DNA from: Gammaproteobacteria bacterium HGW-Gammaproteobacteria-3
GTDB taxonomy: Bacteria > Pseudomonadota > Gammaproteobacteria > Methylococcales > Methylomonadaceae
Length of the DNA stretch: 64,000 bases
Reading direction: 5' to 3'
Assembly: GCA_002843155.1 (NCBI GenBank)
Contig: PGZD01000004.1
Location: forward strand, 1 to 64,000
Made by a program: the position numbers and the translations under genes
Shown: piece after piece, positions 16,833 to 24,801 of the stretch
Position numbering within the stretch: position 1 is the first letter of the stretch
Layout: the number at the start of each line of letters is the position of its first letter
Notes under the pieces: model-generated
What the model was told of the DNA's origin: nothing
Seen by the model: the letters and a program-made list of their open reading frames with translations, nothing else
Databases searched by the model: none

Positions 16833-17507
16833 TTAAACCACGATCATGTCAAAGTCCGCCGCTATCGGATGCTTACCAATCACTACAGGCGTAGCCTCCC
16901 TGACCAGCCAATAAGTTTTAAACCCGGCGGCAGAAGCGGCATCCAGCTCTTCCATAATATCCGATAAAAATAAAATTTGGGCGGGCGGCAGTGCTATTTG
17001 AGCGGCGATTCGGGTATAGGATTCGGGGTCTTGTTTAGCACCGATATGGGTATCGAAATAGCCGGAAAAAAGCGCCGTCAAATCACCGAACGCAGTATGG
17101 CCGAACAACAGTTTTTGCGCGTAAACAGAACCCGATGAATACACGTACAAGTCAATGCCTTGGTGTTTAAAAGCTTGCAATTTTTGTACGGCATCAGGAT
17201 AAATATGGCCTTTGAAATCACCGTTGCGGTAACCGTGTTCCCAGATCAGGCCCTGTAATGATTTCAAGGGCGTGATTTTCCGGTCATCGTCAATCCAGCG
17301 GATCAGTTGCCTGATCAGACCCTCAGTATCAAGCGCCTCACCCGCCGCAGCACGAACCTCGGTCAGTAATCGTGCCATTTCAGGCTTATGCTGATGGCTA
17401 CGGACAAATTCGCCGATATGGGCGCGGGCATAAGGAAACAAGACCTCCTTGACAAACGACAGCGACGAAGTAGTGCCTTCGATGTCGGTCACGATAGCTT
17501 TGATCAT
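16833..17507 (-). CDS. mtnC: Acireductone synthase (enolase-phosphatase E1)
   Basis: A HAD-family enzyme of methionine salvage that enolises and dephosphorylates 2,3-diketo-5-methylthiopentyl-1-phosphate to acireductone. From the ATG at 17507 it has 224 residues. Motif I is IVTDIEGTTSS, with the DIE/GT pattern of the family. YVYSSGSVYAQ and LFLSDIMEELDAA are the later HAD motifs. The frame is open to 17612, but the internal ATG overlaps the mtnD stop as ATGA and matches the family start. It is the last gene of mtnBDC. Confidence 0.92.
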   Translation of the reverse strand: MIKAIVTDIEGTTSSLSFVKEVLFPYARAHIGEFVRSHQHKPEMARLLTEVRAAAGEALDTEGLIRQLIRWIDDDRKITPLKSLQGLIWEHGYRNGDFKGHIYPDAVQKLQAFKHQGIDLYVYSSGSVYAQKLLFGHTAFGDLTALFSGYFDTHIGAKQDPESYTRIAAQIALPPAQILFLSDIMEELDAASAAGFKTYWLVREATPVVIGKHPIAADFDMIVV

Positions 17508-18064
17508 GCGCTTTGAGCCAGGTATTGATCCAGTGTCGGAAAACTTTGCGCGATAGCACTGCCGGTAAACGTGGCCACCCAGCCTTCCGGAGTCGTGAAC
17601 AGCCGGATACATTTAAAATGCGGCGCTTCGCCCATGTCAAACCAGTGCGGCGTTCCGGCCGGAACGCTGATCAGATCGCCCTGCTCGCATAAAATCAAAT
17701 AAACCTTGTCCTTGACATGCAGGCAGAACAGACCACGGCCTTCGATAAAAAAACGTACTTCGAAATCGTCATGAATATGTTCCGACAGGAATTTTTTACG
17801 CAATGCGGCTTTTTCCGGATGATCCGGATACAGCTTGACGACATCGACCGATTTCAGACCATAGTCCGCTTGCAATTGCTCGACAGGCCCCTGGTAGGCT
17901 TTAATGATGGTTGATGTGTCGGCATCCTCGGCAAAAGCAAAATCGGCGCTCCAGCGTTCAAAACGCACATCCAGGGCTTTTAGCTGCTGCTGTATCGCAT
18001 CCAGTTCAAAAAAAGATTCGCCTGCCTGCGGCTGGTCATCCGGGTAAACAGTTAATGCACTCAT
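17504..18064 (-). CDS. mtnD: Acireductone dioxygenase
   Basis: This 186-residue cupin uses Fe2+ or Ni2+ to cleave acireductone with O2; the Fe form yields the 2-keto acid precursor of methionine plus formate. The metal-binding cupin motif is present (HIHDDFEVRFFIEGRGLF, about 96-113, with the second His in TPHWFDMG). It overlaps mtnB upstream and mtnC downstream by 4 nt each, so the three genes are co-translated. Confidence 0.93.
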   Translation of the reverse strand: MSALTVYPDDQPQAGESFFELDAIQQQLKALDVRFERWSADFAFAEDADTSTIIKAYQGPVEQLQADYGLKSVDVVKLYPDHPEKAALRKKFLSEHIHDDFEVRFFIEGRGLFCLHVKDKVYLILCEQGDLISVPAGTPHWFDMGEAPHFKCIRLFTTPEGWVATFTGSAIAQSFPTLDQYLAQSA

Positions 18065-18717
18065 CGGTTTTGGGCTCCGTAAAGTCGTACTTCACACTCA
18101 AATAAAAACTCCAGCGCTTCCAGATGCCTCAGGGCATCGATAACGCTGTTACCCCAGGTATAAAAGCCGTGACCGGCAATGATGTAAGCCGGTATCGGCG
18201 TCTGCGTGTCCATATAGCGATCGACTTGTTGCGAAAGCCGCTGTATATCCTGATCGTTAGCGAAAATGGGAATTTGGACCCGGCTTTCATGGGTATCAAT
18301 GCCGGGCAAGGCCTTGAGCAATTCATAATCGGCCAATACCATTTCGTTTTTAAATAATTTCGAAATCAGGACCGCATTTAACGAGTGCGGATGCAACACC
18401 GCCTGCACATCGGCAAACCGCCGGTAGATGCCGGTATGCAGCCATGTTTCCGCCGACGGTTTTTTCCCATCGAGGGAGCAACCTTGAGCATCGACCCGCA
18501 TAATATCTTCAATGACCAAATGCCCTTTATGCTTGCCGGATACGGTAATTGCGAGAGTTCCATCCGACAGGCGCGCGGAAAAATTGCCACTGGTGGCAGG
18601 AACCCAGCCTTTACGGTCGATAAAGCGTCCGGCCGCAATCAGTTGCCGGGCTGTTTCCAGAAATTCGTCGGAGGTTATCATCGAGTCGGTTACCTGGCTG
18701 CCAATAGATGCGGTCAT
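18061..18717 (-). CDS. mtnB: Methylthioribulose-1-phosphate dehydratase
   Basis: This class II aldolase-like Zn enzyme, 218 residues, dehydrates methylthioribulose-1-phosphate in methionine salvage. GWVPATSGNFSARL (about 38-51) is the family signature. Metal ligands are in AVLHPHSLNAV and the late IIAGHGFYTWG. GAGAA lies just before the ATG at 18717, and a second Met at 18681 is an alternative. It is the first gene of mtnBDC. MtnA, MtnK or MtnP must be encoded elsewhere. Confidence 0.92.
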   Translation of the reverse strand: MTASIGSQVTDSMITSDEFLETARQLIAAGRFIDRKGWVPATSGNFSARLSDGTLAITVSGKHKGHLVIEDIMRVDAQGCSLDGKKPSAETWLHTGIYRRFADVQAVLHPHSLNAVLISKLFKNEMVLADYELLKALPGIDTHESRVQIPIFANDQDIQRLSQQVDRYMDTQTPIPAYIIAGHGFYTWGNSVIDALRHLEALEFLFECEVRLYGAQNR

Positions 18718-18814
18718 TTTCTCATATTAAAATCATTGTGCTCAATTTATTCGGGATTCTGTTATAAAATCATAATTTTAACTGATACTTAAAACTTTAC
18801 ACCCGGAGTGACAC

Positions 18815-19477
18815 TTGCCGCAAGCCTTGAATTTTTCCATAGAAATCTATGACCTCATTTATCAGAAAATGTGCGACGATCTGGTTGAAAAAAGCTGGAC
18901 TGTCATGCCTGATTATTTTCAACCGGATTTGATTGCGCTTTTGAATCAGGAGTTATCAACCTATCAGGCAAGCAATGCCTTGAGTCGTGCCGGTATTGGC
19001 CGCAGCGATGCTTTTAAAATCGACGACCGGGTCAGAGGCGACAAAATCCTTTGGCTGTCGCCAAAAACAAAAGCGCAAAACCAGTATCTGGAAGCCATGG
19101 AAAGCCTGCGAATGGCACTGAACCGGCTATTGTTTTTAGGTTTGTTCGAATTTGAAAGTCATTTCGCCGTGTATGAACCCGGCGCTCACTACCAAAAACA
19201 TAAAGACAGCTTCAAAGGTGCCGCCAACCGTATTTTGACAACCGTAACTTATTTGAATGACAACTGGCAGGATGAGAACCTGGGTTTTTTGGTCATTTAC
19301 CATCCGGAAAGCGATACCGAAGCCGCCAGAATAAAGCCGGAAGCCGGTACCTTAGTGCTTTTTCTCAGCGAAGACATCGCTCATGAAGTTGAACCTACCG
19401 CCCGCTACCGCGCCAGTATTGCCGGCTGGTTCAGGTGCAATGCCAGCACGCCCGACGCCATCGACCCGTTAAGCTAA
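18815..19477 (+). CDS. 2OG-Fe(II) oxygenase
   Basis: This 220-residue 2-oxoglutarate/iron dioxygenase, unrelated in detail to the one at 4495, has H-x-D in GAHYQKHKDSFKG (about 127-139), the distal His in EDIAHEVEPT and the 2OG Arg in ARYRASIAGW. The fold resembles prolyl-hydroxylase-type SM-20/PiuC proteins. The start is TTG at 18815, supported by GGAG 7-10 nt upstream. Divergent from mtnB, followed by mtgA. Substrate unknown. Confidence 0.75.
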   Translation: MPQALNFSIEIYDLIYQKMCDDLVEKSWTVMPDYFQPDLIALLNQELSTYQASNALSRAGIGRSDAFKIDDRVRGDKILWLSPKTKAQNQYLEAMESLRMALNRLLFLGLFEFESHFAVYEPGAHYQKHKDSFKGAANRILTTVTYLNDNWQDENLGFLVIYHPESDTEAARIKPEAGTLVLFLSEDIAHEVEPTARYRASIAGWFRCNASTPDAIDPLS

Positions 19478-19506
19478 ACGTAGCCCTTTTATTGCTGCCA
19501 AAAAAC

Positions 19507-20241
19507 TTGAACAAGCCTCGCAAATCATCAACACAGCCTCCGCAAAAAAAAACGTTTTCCGTTCGGCGGCGACTGGCGCGACTGACTTTTTATCTGGGGC
19601 TGTTTTTTTCGATCAGCTCTTTGATTTTAGTGGCTCTGTTGCGCTTTATACCTGCGCCCACATCGGCTTTCATGCTGCACCGTCATATCGATGATTTCAG
19701 CAACGACGCTGCCTTTCAGCCTATCCACTACCGCTGGATTCGCTATGACCACATTTCGGCTTATGCGGTTGGCGCCGTGATCGCCGCCGAAGACCAGCGT
19801 TTTTTTCAACATCACGGCTTCGATACGGACGAGATTTATAAAGCCCTGAACACCTATTTTGAAGGCGGCAAACTGCGCGGCGCCAGCACTCTTAGCCAGC
19901 AAGTGGCCAAAAACCTGTTTTTGAGTCCGGCGCGGGCATTTTGGCGCAAAGGTCTGGAAATCTGGTTCACGGTGCTGATAGAAGCGCTTTGGCCCAAACA
20001 GCGCATTATAGAAATGTATTTGAATATCGCCGAATTCGGCGACCATCTGTTCGGAATAGAAGCCGCCGCCCGGCACTATTTCGGTATTCCCGCCAGGCAA
20101 TTGAGCGCACAACAAGCAGCCCTACTGGCAGCAACACTGCCCAATCCGCTTAAACTACAGGCAGATCGGCCCAGCCATTATTTATACCAACGTCAAGCCT
20201 GGATTTTGCGGCAAATGAAAAACCTTGGCTATCGGCATTGA
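19507..20241 (+). CDS. mtgA: Monofunctional peptidoglycan transglycosylase
   Basis: A GT51 enzyme that polymerises lipid II into glycan strands at the inner membrane without a transpeptidase domain. One N-terminal transmembrane helix (LTFYLGLFFSISSLILVALL) is followed by the GT51 motifs EDQRFFQHHGFD, GASTLSQQVAKNLFL and KQRIIEMYLNIAEFG. The start is uncertain: TTG 19507 gives 244 residues, the usual size, while a GTG at 19435 would add 24 residues and overlap the oxygenase gene. No clear ribosome binding site marks either. Confidence 0.88.
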   Translation: MNKPRKSSTQPPQKKTFSVRRRLARLTFYLGLFFSISSLILVALLRFIPAPTSAFMLHRHIDDFSNDAAFQPIHYRWIRYDHISAYAVGAVIAAEDQRFFQHHGFDTDEIYKALNTYFEGGKLRGASTLSQQVAKNLFLSPARAFWRKGLEIWFTVLIEALWPKQRIIEMYLNIAEFGDHLFGIEAAARHYFGIPARQLSAQQAALLAATLPNPLKLQADRPSHYLYQRQAWILRQMKNLGYRH

Positions 20242-20380
20242 TCGGTACCTTGCATAAAAAACGGTTGCACGATGGATCGAGTAGACCGGCTTCTGTCGAT
20301 AAAAATAACATCATACTTGCCCTGCTTTTCTGGAACGCCTCGCCGCACAAGGCTTCTCATTAAGAACCTTATTCATGGAT

Positions 20381-20512
20381 TCAGAATAGATTCACCAAAA
20401 TTCGAGGCGCCGACAGCGGAAAACGCGCTAACAATTGAGCAAACTTTGTCCAACTGTAGCCGTTTCTCCGGCCTCGCCGATTCAGCCATTTGTGCAGAAT
20501 GCGCTGCACTTG
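20381..20512 (-). pseudogene. Group II intron maturase C-terminal fragment
   Basis: Minus-strand reading gives about 42 residues, VQRILHKWLNRRGRRNGY continuing SWTKFAQLLARFPLSAPRIL to a stop at 20383-20381. This matches the conserved C-terminal tail of group II intron reverse transcriptase/maturases (WLNRRSQR... PRI pattern). Everything N-terminal of it is missing and is replaced by the oppositely oriented IS5-type remnant. About 22 nt past the stop, AGAAGCCTTGTGCGG resembles the 5' strand of a domain V, but the other strand is absent (inference). Confidence 0.55.
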
Positions 20513-20524
20513 ATTACTGCTTGG

Positions 20525-21072
20525 CTTCGTGTCCGAAGAGGCTGATCTGCAAGATATTTCCTTGGATGGATCGAACATTAGGGCGTATGCCTGTACCGCC
20601 GGTGCGGAAAAAAGTTCAGCCGAGGCGGAAGCTCTTGGTCGATCAAAAGGCGGATTCGGCACTAAAATACACGCCCTCTGTGAGGGCTTGGGGCTTCCCA
20701 TCAAATTTATCCTGACTGGCGGGCAGGAGGCTGAATGCAGGCAAGCCATCCCCCTATTGGAAACCGTCGGAGCTTCGGCGGTTTTGACCGGCAAGGGCTA
20801 TGACACTAACGAGCTGCGGGAATGGCTAAAGGCACGGGGAATAAAAGCGCTCATTCCGCCAAAATCGAACCGGATTGAAGAAATTGACTGCGATTATTGG
20901 CATTATAAGGAACGGCATGTGGTCGAGCGCCTGTTCGGCAAGCTCAAGCACTACCGCCACCCGTCATGAGAAAAAAGCCATCAATTATAGGGGGATGCTG
21001 TCGTGCCTCGGTTCTTTTATGGCTACGTTGAAACGTCAACAGAGCCTAAGCCATCTTTGTTATTTTTTGTAG
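20525..21072 (+). pseudogene. Broken IS5-type transposase (DDE)
   Basis: This is the catalytic half of an IS5-like DDE transposase. Asp in ISLDGSNIRAY, Asp in LTGKGYDTNELREWL and Glu in VVERLFGKLKHYR are all visible. The N-terminal DNA-binding part is missing: the frame begins abruptly at about 20529. At about 20960 a short deletion shifts the frame, so the ORF ends early (KHYRHPS-stop) while the true C-terminal tail continues in another frame (TRHEKKAINYRGMLSCL) to about 21072. The element cannot be functional. I did not identify terminal inverted repeats. Confidence 0.75.
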
Positions 21073-21138
21073 AATTTTTAATGACCGTCTTTGAGTTTGG
21101 GCCAAGTATTGCCGGAAAAAAAATTCCTTTTCAAACCC

Positions 21139-21161
21139 AGCATCATTGCAAATATGATGCT
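21139..21161. promoter_or_regulatory. Perfect palindrome upstream of fliW
   Basis: AGCATCAT (21139-21146) and ATGATGCT (21154-21161) form an 8-bp perfect inverted repeat with a 7-nt centre. It abuts an AT-rich TATATT at 21161-21166 that could be a -10 element, so it may be an operator. As RNA it would be a stable hairpin. Confidence 0.4.
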
Positions 21162-21197
21162 ATATTTTAGCTTAACTCAGCTACTTTAAAAGGCGAC

Positions 21198-21668
21198 ATG
21201 ACACTTATGGAGATTAAATCGAAACTGCTCGGCAACCAACAAATCGACCCTGATACTATCCTCACTTTTCCAGAAGGCATTCCGGGTTTTGAAAATCAAA
21301 CACGATTTAAGTTGTTTCATCAGGAAAACAATCCCATTATTCACTGGTTACAAGCAGTGGACGATGAGGAGCTGACTTTTTCAGTCGCGAGCCCTGGATT
21401 GTTCAATATTAACTACAGCTTTCTGCTCACTGATCGGGAGAGGTCCCTGTTAAACCTGGAGACCGAGGATGATTTGGTTATTTTGATTCTGTTGCAAACC
21501 GACGATACCCAACAGGAAACCAGACCTACTATCAAAGGTGCGATCAAAGCACCCATTTTAATTAACAGCACCCGCAAAACAGGGATGCAAAAACACCTTG
21601 TTCAAGTAGAGCAGAGCATCACTCTTATCGAAGCAAGCAATGAAATAAATCTTCAGGAAACTTACTGA
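21198..21668 (+). CDS. fliW: Flagellar assembly factor FliW
   Basis: This 156-residue protein has the FliW pattern: DPDTILTFPEGIPGFENQTRF near the N-terminus, VDDEELTFSVASPG in the middle and ETRPTIKGAIKAPILIN late. FliW binds flagellin and the translational repressor CsrA, coupling filament assembly to flagellin synthesis. AAGG precedes the ATG at 21198; an internal ATG at 21210 is also possible. Neither csrA nor fliC is nearby, and a mobile-element scar lies just upstream. The gene looks intact. Confidence 0.88.
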   Translation: MTLMEIKSKLLGNQQIDPDTILTFPEGIPGFENQTRFKLFHQENNPIIHWLQAVDDEELTFSVASPGLFNINYSFLLTDRERSLLNLETEDDLVILILLQTDDTQQETRPTIKGAIKAPILINSTRKTGMQKHLVQVEQSITLIEASNEINLQETY

Positions 21669-21715
21669 CCTGACTCGACCGAGCTTAAACCCGATACAGG
21701 CCAATATAAAACGGC

Positions 21716-21867
21716 TTAACCCAGCCTTAACATTTTTTAATCGTAAATTATTGAAAATATGTAAAAATTAATTCTATGCCACTATAAGGTTAAATTTGAC
21801 ATGATTTTTAATTTTTTTATTTCAATAACATAGGCCGTAGGCACTACATTTGTTAAAGCTGGGTTAA
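21716..21867. repeat. 152-bp segment bounded by 17-bp inverted repeats
   Basis: TTAACCCAGCCTTAACA (21716-21732) is the reverse complement of TGTTAAAGCTGGGTTAA (21851-21867) except for one base. The interior is very AT-rich and non-coding. TTAA forms the outermost four bases of each arm. This looks like a MITE or other small non-autonomous element, although a long transcriptional stem is possible. The right arm contains the stop codon of the adjoining fliL-like gene. Confidence 0.5.
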
Positions 21868-22256
21868 TTCAATAGAAATTCGGTAAAAAAAACATCTCTG
21901 AAACCATCGCTGTCGGCCAGTTTATCGAGTGTTTTGCGAATCGCTTCGATACTTTCCTGACGCAGCGCCTCTCGCTGTTCCATCGACGCCAACTCGTTTT
22001 CGCTGCGTCCGCTGAACAGCATAATCAGCTCATGCCTTAACGCGGGCATATGCTTCTTAACTTTGTCCAGATTTTCCGCGCCCTCGATCATCAATTGCAC
22101 ATTGATCATCAGATATTTTCTGCGTCCCGCCAGATTAACGGTAAATTTTGGCGTCATTTCAAGATATTCCATGACCGGTTCCGAGGCTTTCTCATCTTCG
22201 GCCAAGACCACAGCCGACAAAAAAAACAAACTTAATAACACAATTAAAATTCGCAC
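21864..22256 (-). CDS. FliL-like protein with signal peptide
   Basis: This 130-residue protein has the C-terminal FliL domain (YLEMTPKFTVNLAGRRKYLM, LMIEGAENLDKVKKHMPALR, FFTEFLLN ending). Flagellar FliL is normally anchored by an N-terminal transmembrane helix and supports the stator. Here the N-terminus reads as a cleavable signal (MRILIVLLSLFFLSAVVLA), so a periplasmic form is likely. It lies tail to tail with fliW across the palindromic element. The TAA stop falls within the right inverted repeat. Confidence 0.75.
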   Translation of the reverse strand: MRILIVLLSLFFLSAVVLAEDEKASEPVMEYLEMTPKFTVNLAGRRKYLMINVQLMIEGAENLDKVKKHMPALRHELIMLFSGRSENELASMEQREALRQESIEAIRKTLDKLADSDGFRDVFFTEFLLN

Positions 22257-22367
22257 AAAACACCTCTATTGACTGAAAGATAAAGTTTTAATGAATTGTC
22301 AGTCGCTTAATTTGCGGGGAAATTTCAATCCGGCAGCATCGAGCCAATGTCCATTGACGTCAATCAT

Positions 22368-22409
22368 CGAAACAAAAAAGGGAGCTTATGCCCCCCTTTT
22401 TTTGTTTCG
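22368..22409. terminator. Bidirectional terminator after ppiD
   Basis: CGAAACAAAAAAGGG (22368-22382) pairs with CCCTTTTTTTGTTTCG (22394-22409, one extra T), with a GC-containing loop region between. A- and T-runs on both flanks make it a terminator in both directions. It directly abuts the ppiD stop codon. Confidence 0.75.
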
Positions 22410-24266
22410 TTATTTGGACCGAATCGAAATATCGGCCTTTGCCTGCAAACTGCTGATGACGGCATTGAACAGAGACTGTCCAAAAGCGCGGGCTATATTC
22501 CTGGTTGCCAGATCCATGCGTTTTTTATCCTCATCGCTCATGACACCTTCCTTGACCTGAGTCAAACTCACCACGACCTGCTCGCCTGAAGCCAGCCCCA
22601 CGGCAAACACTGTGGGACGCCCCGGCACAGGCTTGGCCGCTTTAAAAACGGCTTGTATTAGCTCTTGCGGCAACTCAGCGTTATCACGCGTAATATTCCT
22701 GTCTTTTTCATAGGCTAACTCTGATTCACTCGCCAGCGCCTCCATGGCTTCCCCTGCCTGCAAGCGTTTTTTGAGTTCGGCTGCCTGCGCCAGCGCCTGC
22801 CGACGCGCTTTCTCCGCCGTTAATCCGGCGCTGACTTTTGCCTTTACCTCACTCAATTCAAGCGTTGTCGCGGGCTCATAGTTGAGTTTGCGCAGCACTA
22901 CCAAGCGATCGTTGCCTAATTCTATGGGTTCGCTGTTATTGCCATTCAATACTTCTTCGGAAAACGCGGCATTGCGTATTTTAGCTTCCGTCGCAATCCC
23001 CTCACCTTGCTCTCTTGAAAACAAACCGGTCTTTTTAATGTCGATACCAAGCGCATCGGCAGCTTCCGTCAAACTGTCGGTATTTTCATAACTGAGCTCG
23101 GTGAGTGTTTGTCCTGATTCGTAAAAAGTGTTTTCCGCCTGAGCCGTTTGATACGCTTTTTTGACAGCGTCTTTAACGGCATCAAAAGGCTGGGTGACAC
23201 TCGGCACCAATTCGGTGACTTTAATCAAATGATAGCCAAAAGCTGATTTGACCGGCTCCGATATTTCGCCTGCTTTCAATGTGCTGGCCGCTTTTTCAAA
23301 AGCAGGCTCCATTACACCCACTTCGAACAAGCCCAAATCACCGCCATTTTTCGCGGTCAATTTATCATCGGACAAAGCTTGCGCAACCTGGGCAAAGTCT
23401 TCGGTTTTCAATTGTTCCAGAGCTTTCTTCGCTTTTTCCAAAGCCGCCTGGTCACTGATTTGCGCATTGACGGCAAATAAAATATGACTGATTTTTCGAC
23501 GTTCTTTGGTGGTATACAGCTCTTTTTGTTCCTCGTAATAGGCTTTGAGCTGCTCATCATTCGCTTCAACATTGTTGGCGAGATCACTGAGAGCCAGATC
23601 GATATATTCAATAGCCACTCGATCCTGTGTCCGATAGTCGTCCAGATGCTGCTGATAATAGGCGTTGAGTTCCTCATCGGTCAAAGGCCCGAATGACGGC
23701 TTGGCCGCGACGGTGACAAAGTCGATAGTACGCAGTTGATTTTGAATTTTAAAAAAACTATTCACATCGTAAGTCGTGGCGAAACTGCTATCGACAATAC
23801 CGTGCTGGAATTGCTCCATCATCAGGGCATTTTTAATTCGGCCCAAAAACTCTGCGGACGACAATCCTTGCGCATTCAACAGAGCCCGGTATTGTTTTTT
23901 ATTGAACTTGCCATCGACCTGAAAATATTCCAGCGAAGTAATAAACGCGCGTGCCGTGGCATCGGTAATCACCAGATTTTTATCGTGGACATATTGCAAC
24001 AGTACTTCATCACGAATCAATTTTTGCAGCACCTGCTGTTTCAAGGCAACTTCATCAACCGAACCCTGAAGGTTCTGACTGTATTGTGCATAAGCTTTAT
24101 TGACATCGCGCTGAAAAAAATCCTTAGCCCCCACGGAAGCAACAGGCGCTTCCTTGCCGAAGTCGAGATAATTCTGAATACCCCATAACGCAAAAGGCAC
24201 ACAGATCAACAACAGGATTACCCATGCAAAAACGCCTTGTGCTTTCTCTCTTATTTTTGTCAGCAT
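22410..24266 (-). CDS. ppiD: Periplasmic chaperone / peptidyl-prolyl isomerase PpiD
   Basis: This 618-residue inner-membrane-anchored folding factor works near the Sec translocon. It has one N-terminal helix (VFAWVILLLICVPFALWG), a SurA-like N-terminal chaperone region and a parvulin domain at about 245-350 (RRKISHILFAV, GDLGLFEVGVMEPAFEKA, PVKSAFGYHLIKVTEL). E. coli PpiD has about 620 residues. Transcribed in the same direction as hupB and the tRNAs, with the terminator at 24316-24352 between. hupB-ppiD adjacency is conserved. Confidence 0.93.
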   Translation of the reverse strand: MLTKIREKAQGVFAWVILLLICVPFALWGIQNYLDFGKEAPVASVGAKDFFQRDVNKAYAQYSQNLQGSVDEVALKQQVLQKLIRDEVLLQYVHDKNLVITDATARAFITSLEYFQVDGKFNKKQYRALLNAQGLSSAEFLGRIKNALMMEQFQHGIVDSSFATTYDVNSFFKIQNQLRTIDFVTVAAKPSFGPLTDEELNAYYQQHLDDYRTQDRVAIEYIDLALSDLANNVEANDEQLKAYYEEQKELYTTKERRKISHILFAVNAQISDQAALEKAKKALEQLKTEDFAQVAQALSDDKLTAKNGGDLGLFEVGVMEPAFEKAASTLKAGEISEPVKSAFGYHLIKVTELVPSVTQPFDAVKDAVKKAYQTAQAENTFYESGQTLTELSYENTDSLTEAADALGIDIKKTGLFSREQGEGIATEAKIRNAAFSEEVLNGNNSEPIELGNDRLVVLRKLNYEPATTLELSEVKAKVSAGLTAEKARRQALAQAAELKKRLQAGEAMEALASESELAYEKDRNITRDNAELPQELIQAVFKAAKPVPGRPTVFAVGLASGEQVVVSLTQVKEGVMSDEDKKRMDLATRNIARAFGQSLFNAVISSLQAKADISIRSK

Positions 24267-24314
24267 ATGTCCGGTCCTTATAACTAAAATAACTTAAATT
24301 CTATGCCACAACTC

Positions 24315-24352
24315 AAAAAAAAACCCCGAACCAATACGGCACGAGGTTTTTA
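24315..24352 (-). terminator. Terminator after tRNA-Asp
   Basis: On the minus strand AACCTCG-TGCC pairs with GG-TTCGGGGTT (G-U pairs and one mismatch), followed by nine Ts. It follows the tRNA-Asp gene and precedes ppiD. Confidence 0.7.
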
Positions 24353-24356
24353 AAAT

Positions 24357-24433
24357 TGGCGGAGCGGACGGGACTCGAACCCGCGACCCCCGGCGTGACA
24401 GGCCGGTATTCTAACCAACTGAACTACCGCTCC
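24357..24433 (-). tRNA. tRNA-Asp(GTC)
   Basis: A 77-nt cloverleaf on the minus strand with acceptor GGAGCGG, anticodon loop CTGTCAC (anticodon GTC), T arm GGTTCGAGTC and encoded CCA. It lies 6 nt from tRNA-Val and is probably processed from the same transcript. Confidence 0.95.
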
Positions 24434-24439
24434 AAAATT

Positions 24440-24515
24440 TGGTGGGTGCTGAGGGGATCGAACCCCCGACCCTCGCCTTGTAAGGGCGATGCTCTCCCAG
24501 CTGAGCTAAGCACCC
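24440..24515 (-). tRNA. tRNA-Val(TAC)
   Basis: A 76-nt cloverleaf on the minus strand with acceptor GGGTGCT, anticodon loop CTTACAA (anticodon TAC), T arm GGTTCGATCC and encoded CCA. It lies 13 nt downstream of hupB and upstream of tRNA-Asp. Confidence 0.95.
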
Positions 24516-24528
24516 GACTAAAGAGGAA

Positions 24529-24801
24529 TTAGTTTACAGCATCTTTTAAAGATTTACCAGCTTTAAATGCAGGAATTTTTGCCGCCTTGATTGTAATTTC
24601 TTCGCCCGTTTGTGGATTACGGCCTTTTCGCTCCGCCCTTTCCTTGACGGAAAATGTGCCAAAGCCGACTAAAGCCAAAGAGTCGCCTTGACTCAAGGCC
24701 TTGGTTACAGCCGCTAAAAAACCCTCCAATGCGCGACCTGCGTCGGCTTTTGTCAGTTCGGATGATTCAGCGATGGCATCAATAAGTTCAGATTTATTCA
24801 T
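24529..24801 (-). CDS. hupB: DNA-binding protein HU-beta
   Basis: This 90-residue nucleoid protein has the classic HU layout: [20 protein letters not shown] dimerisation helices and the DNA-embracing arm with [24 protein letters not shown] lies 6-9 nt before the ATG. In many gammaproteobacteria lon lies immediately upstream; here it does not. Transcription from the promoter at 24887-24916 probably runs on through the two tRNA genes. Confidence 0.95.
   Translation of the reverse strand: MNKSELIDAIAESSELTKADAGRALEGFLAAVTKALSQGDSLALVGFGTFSVKERAERKGRNPQTGEEITIKAAKIPAFKAGKSLKDAVN

Noticed and set aside
20272-20715. Plus-strand ORF across the IS5/maturase junction
   Set aside because: It reads through the maturase fragment in antisense and the IS5 gene out of frame.
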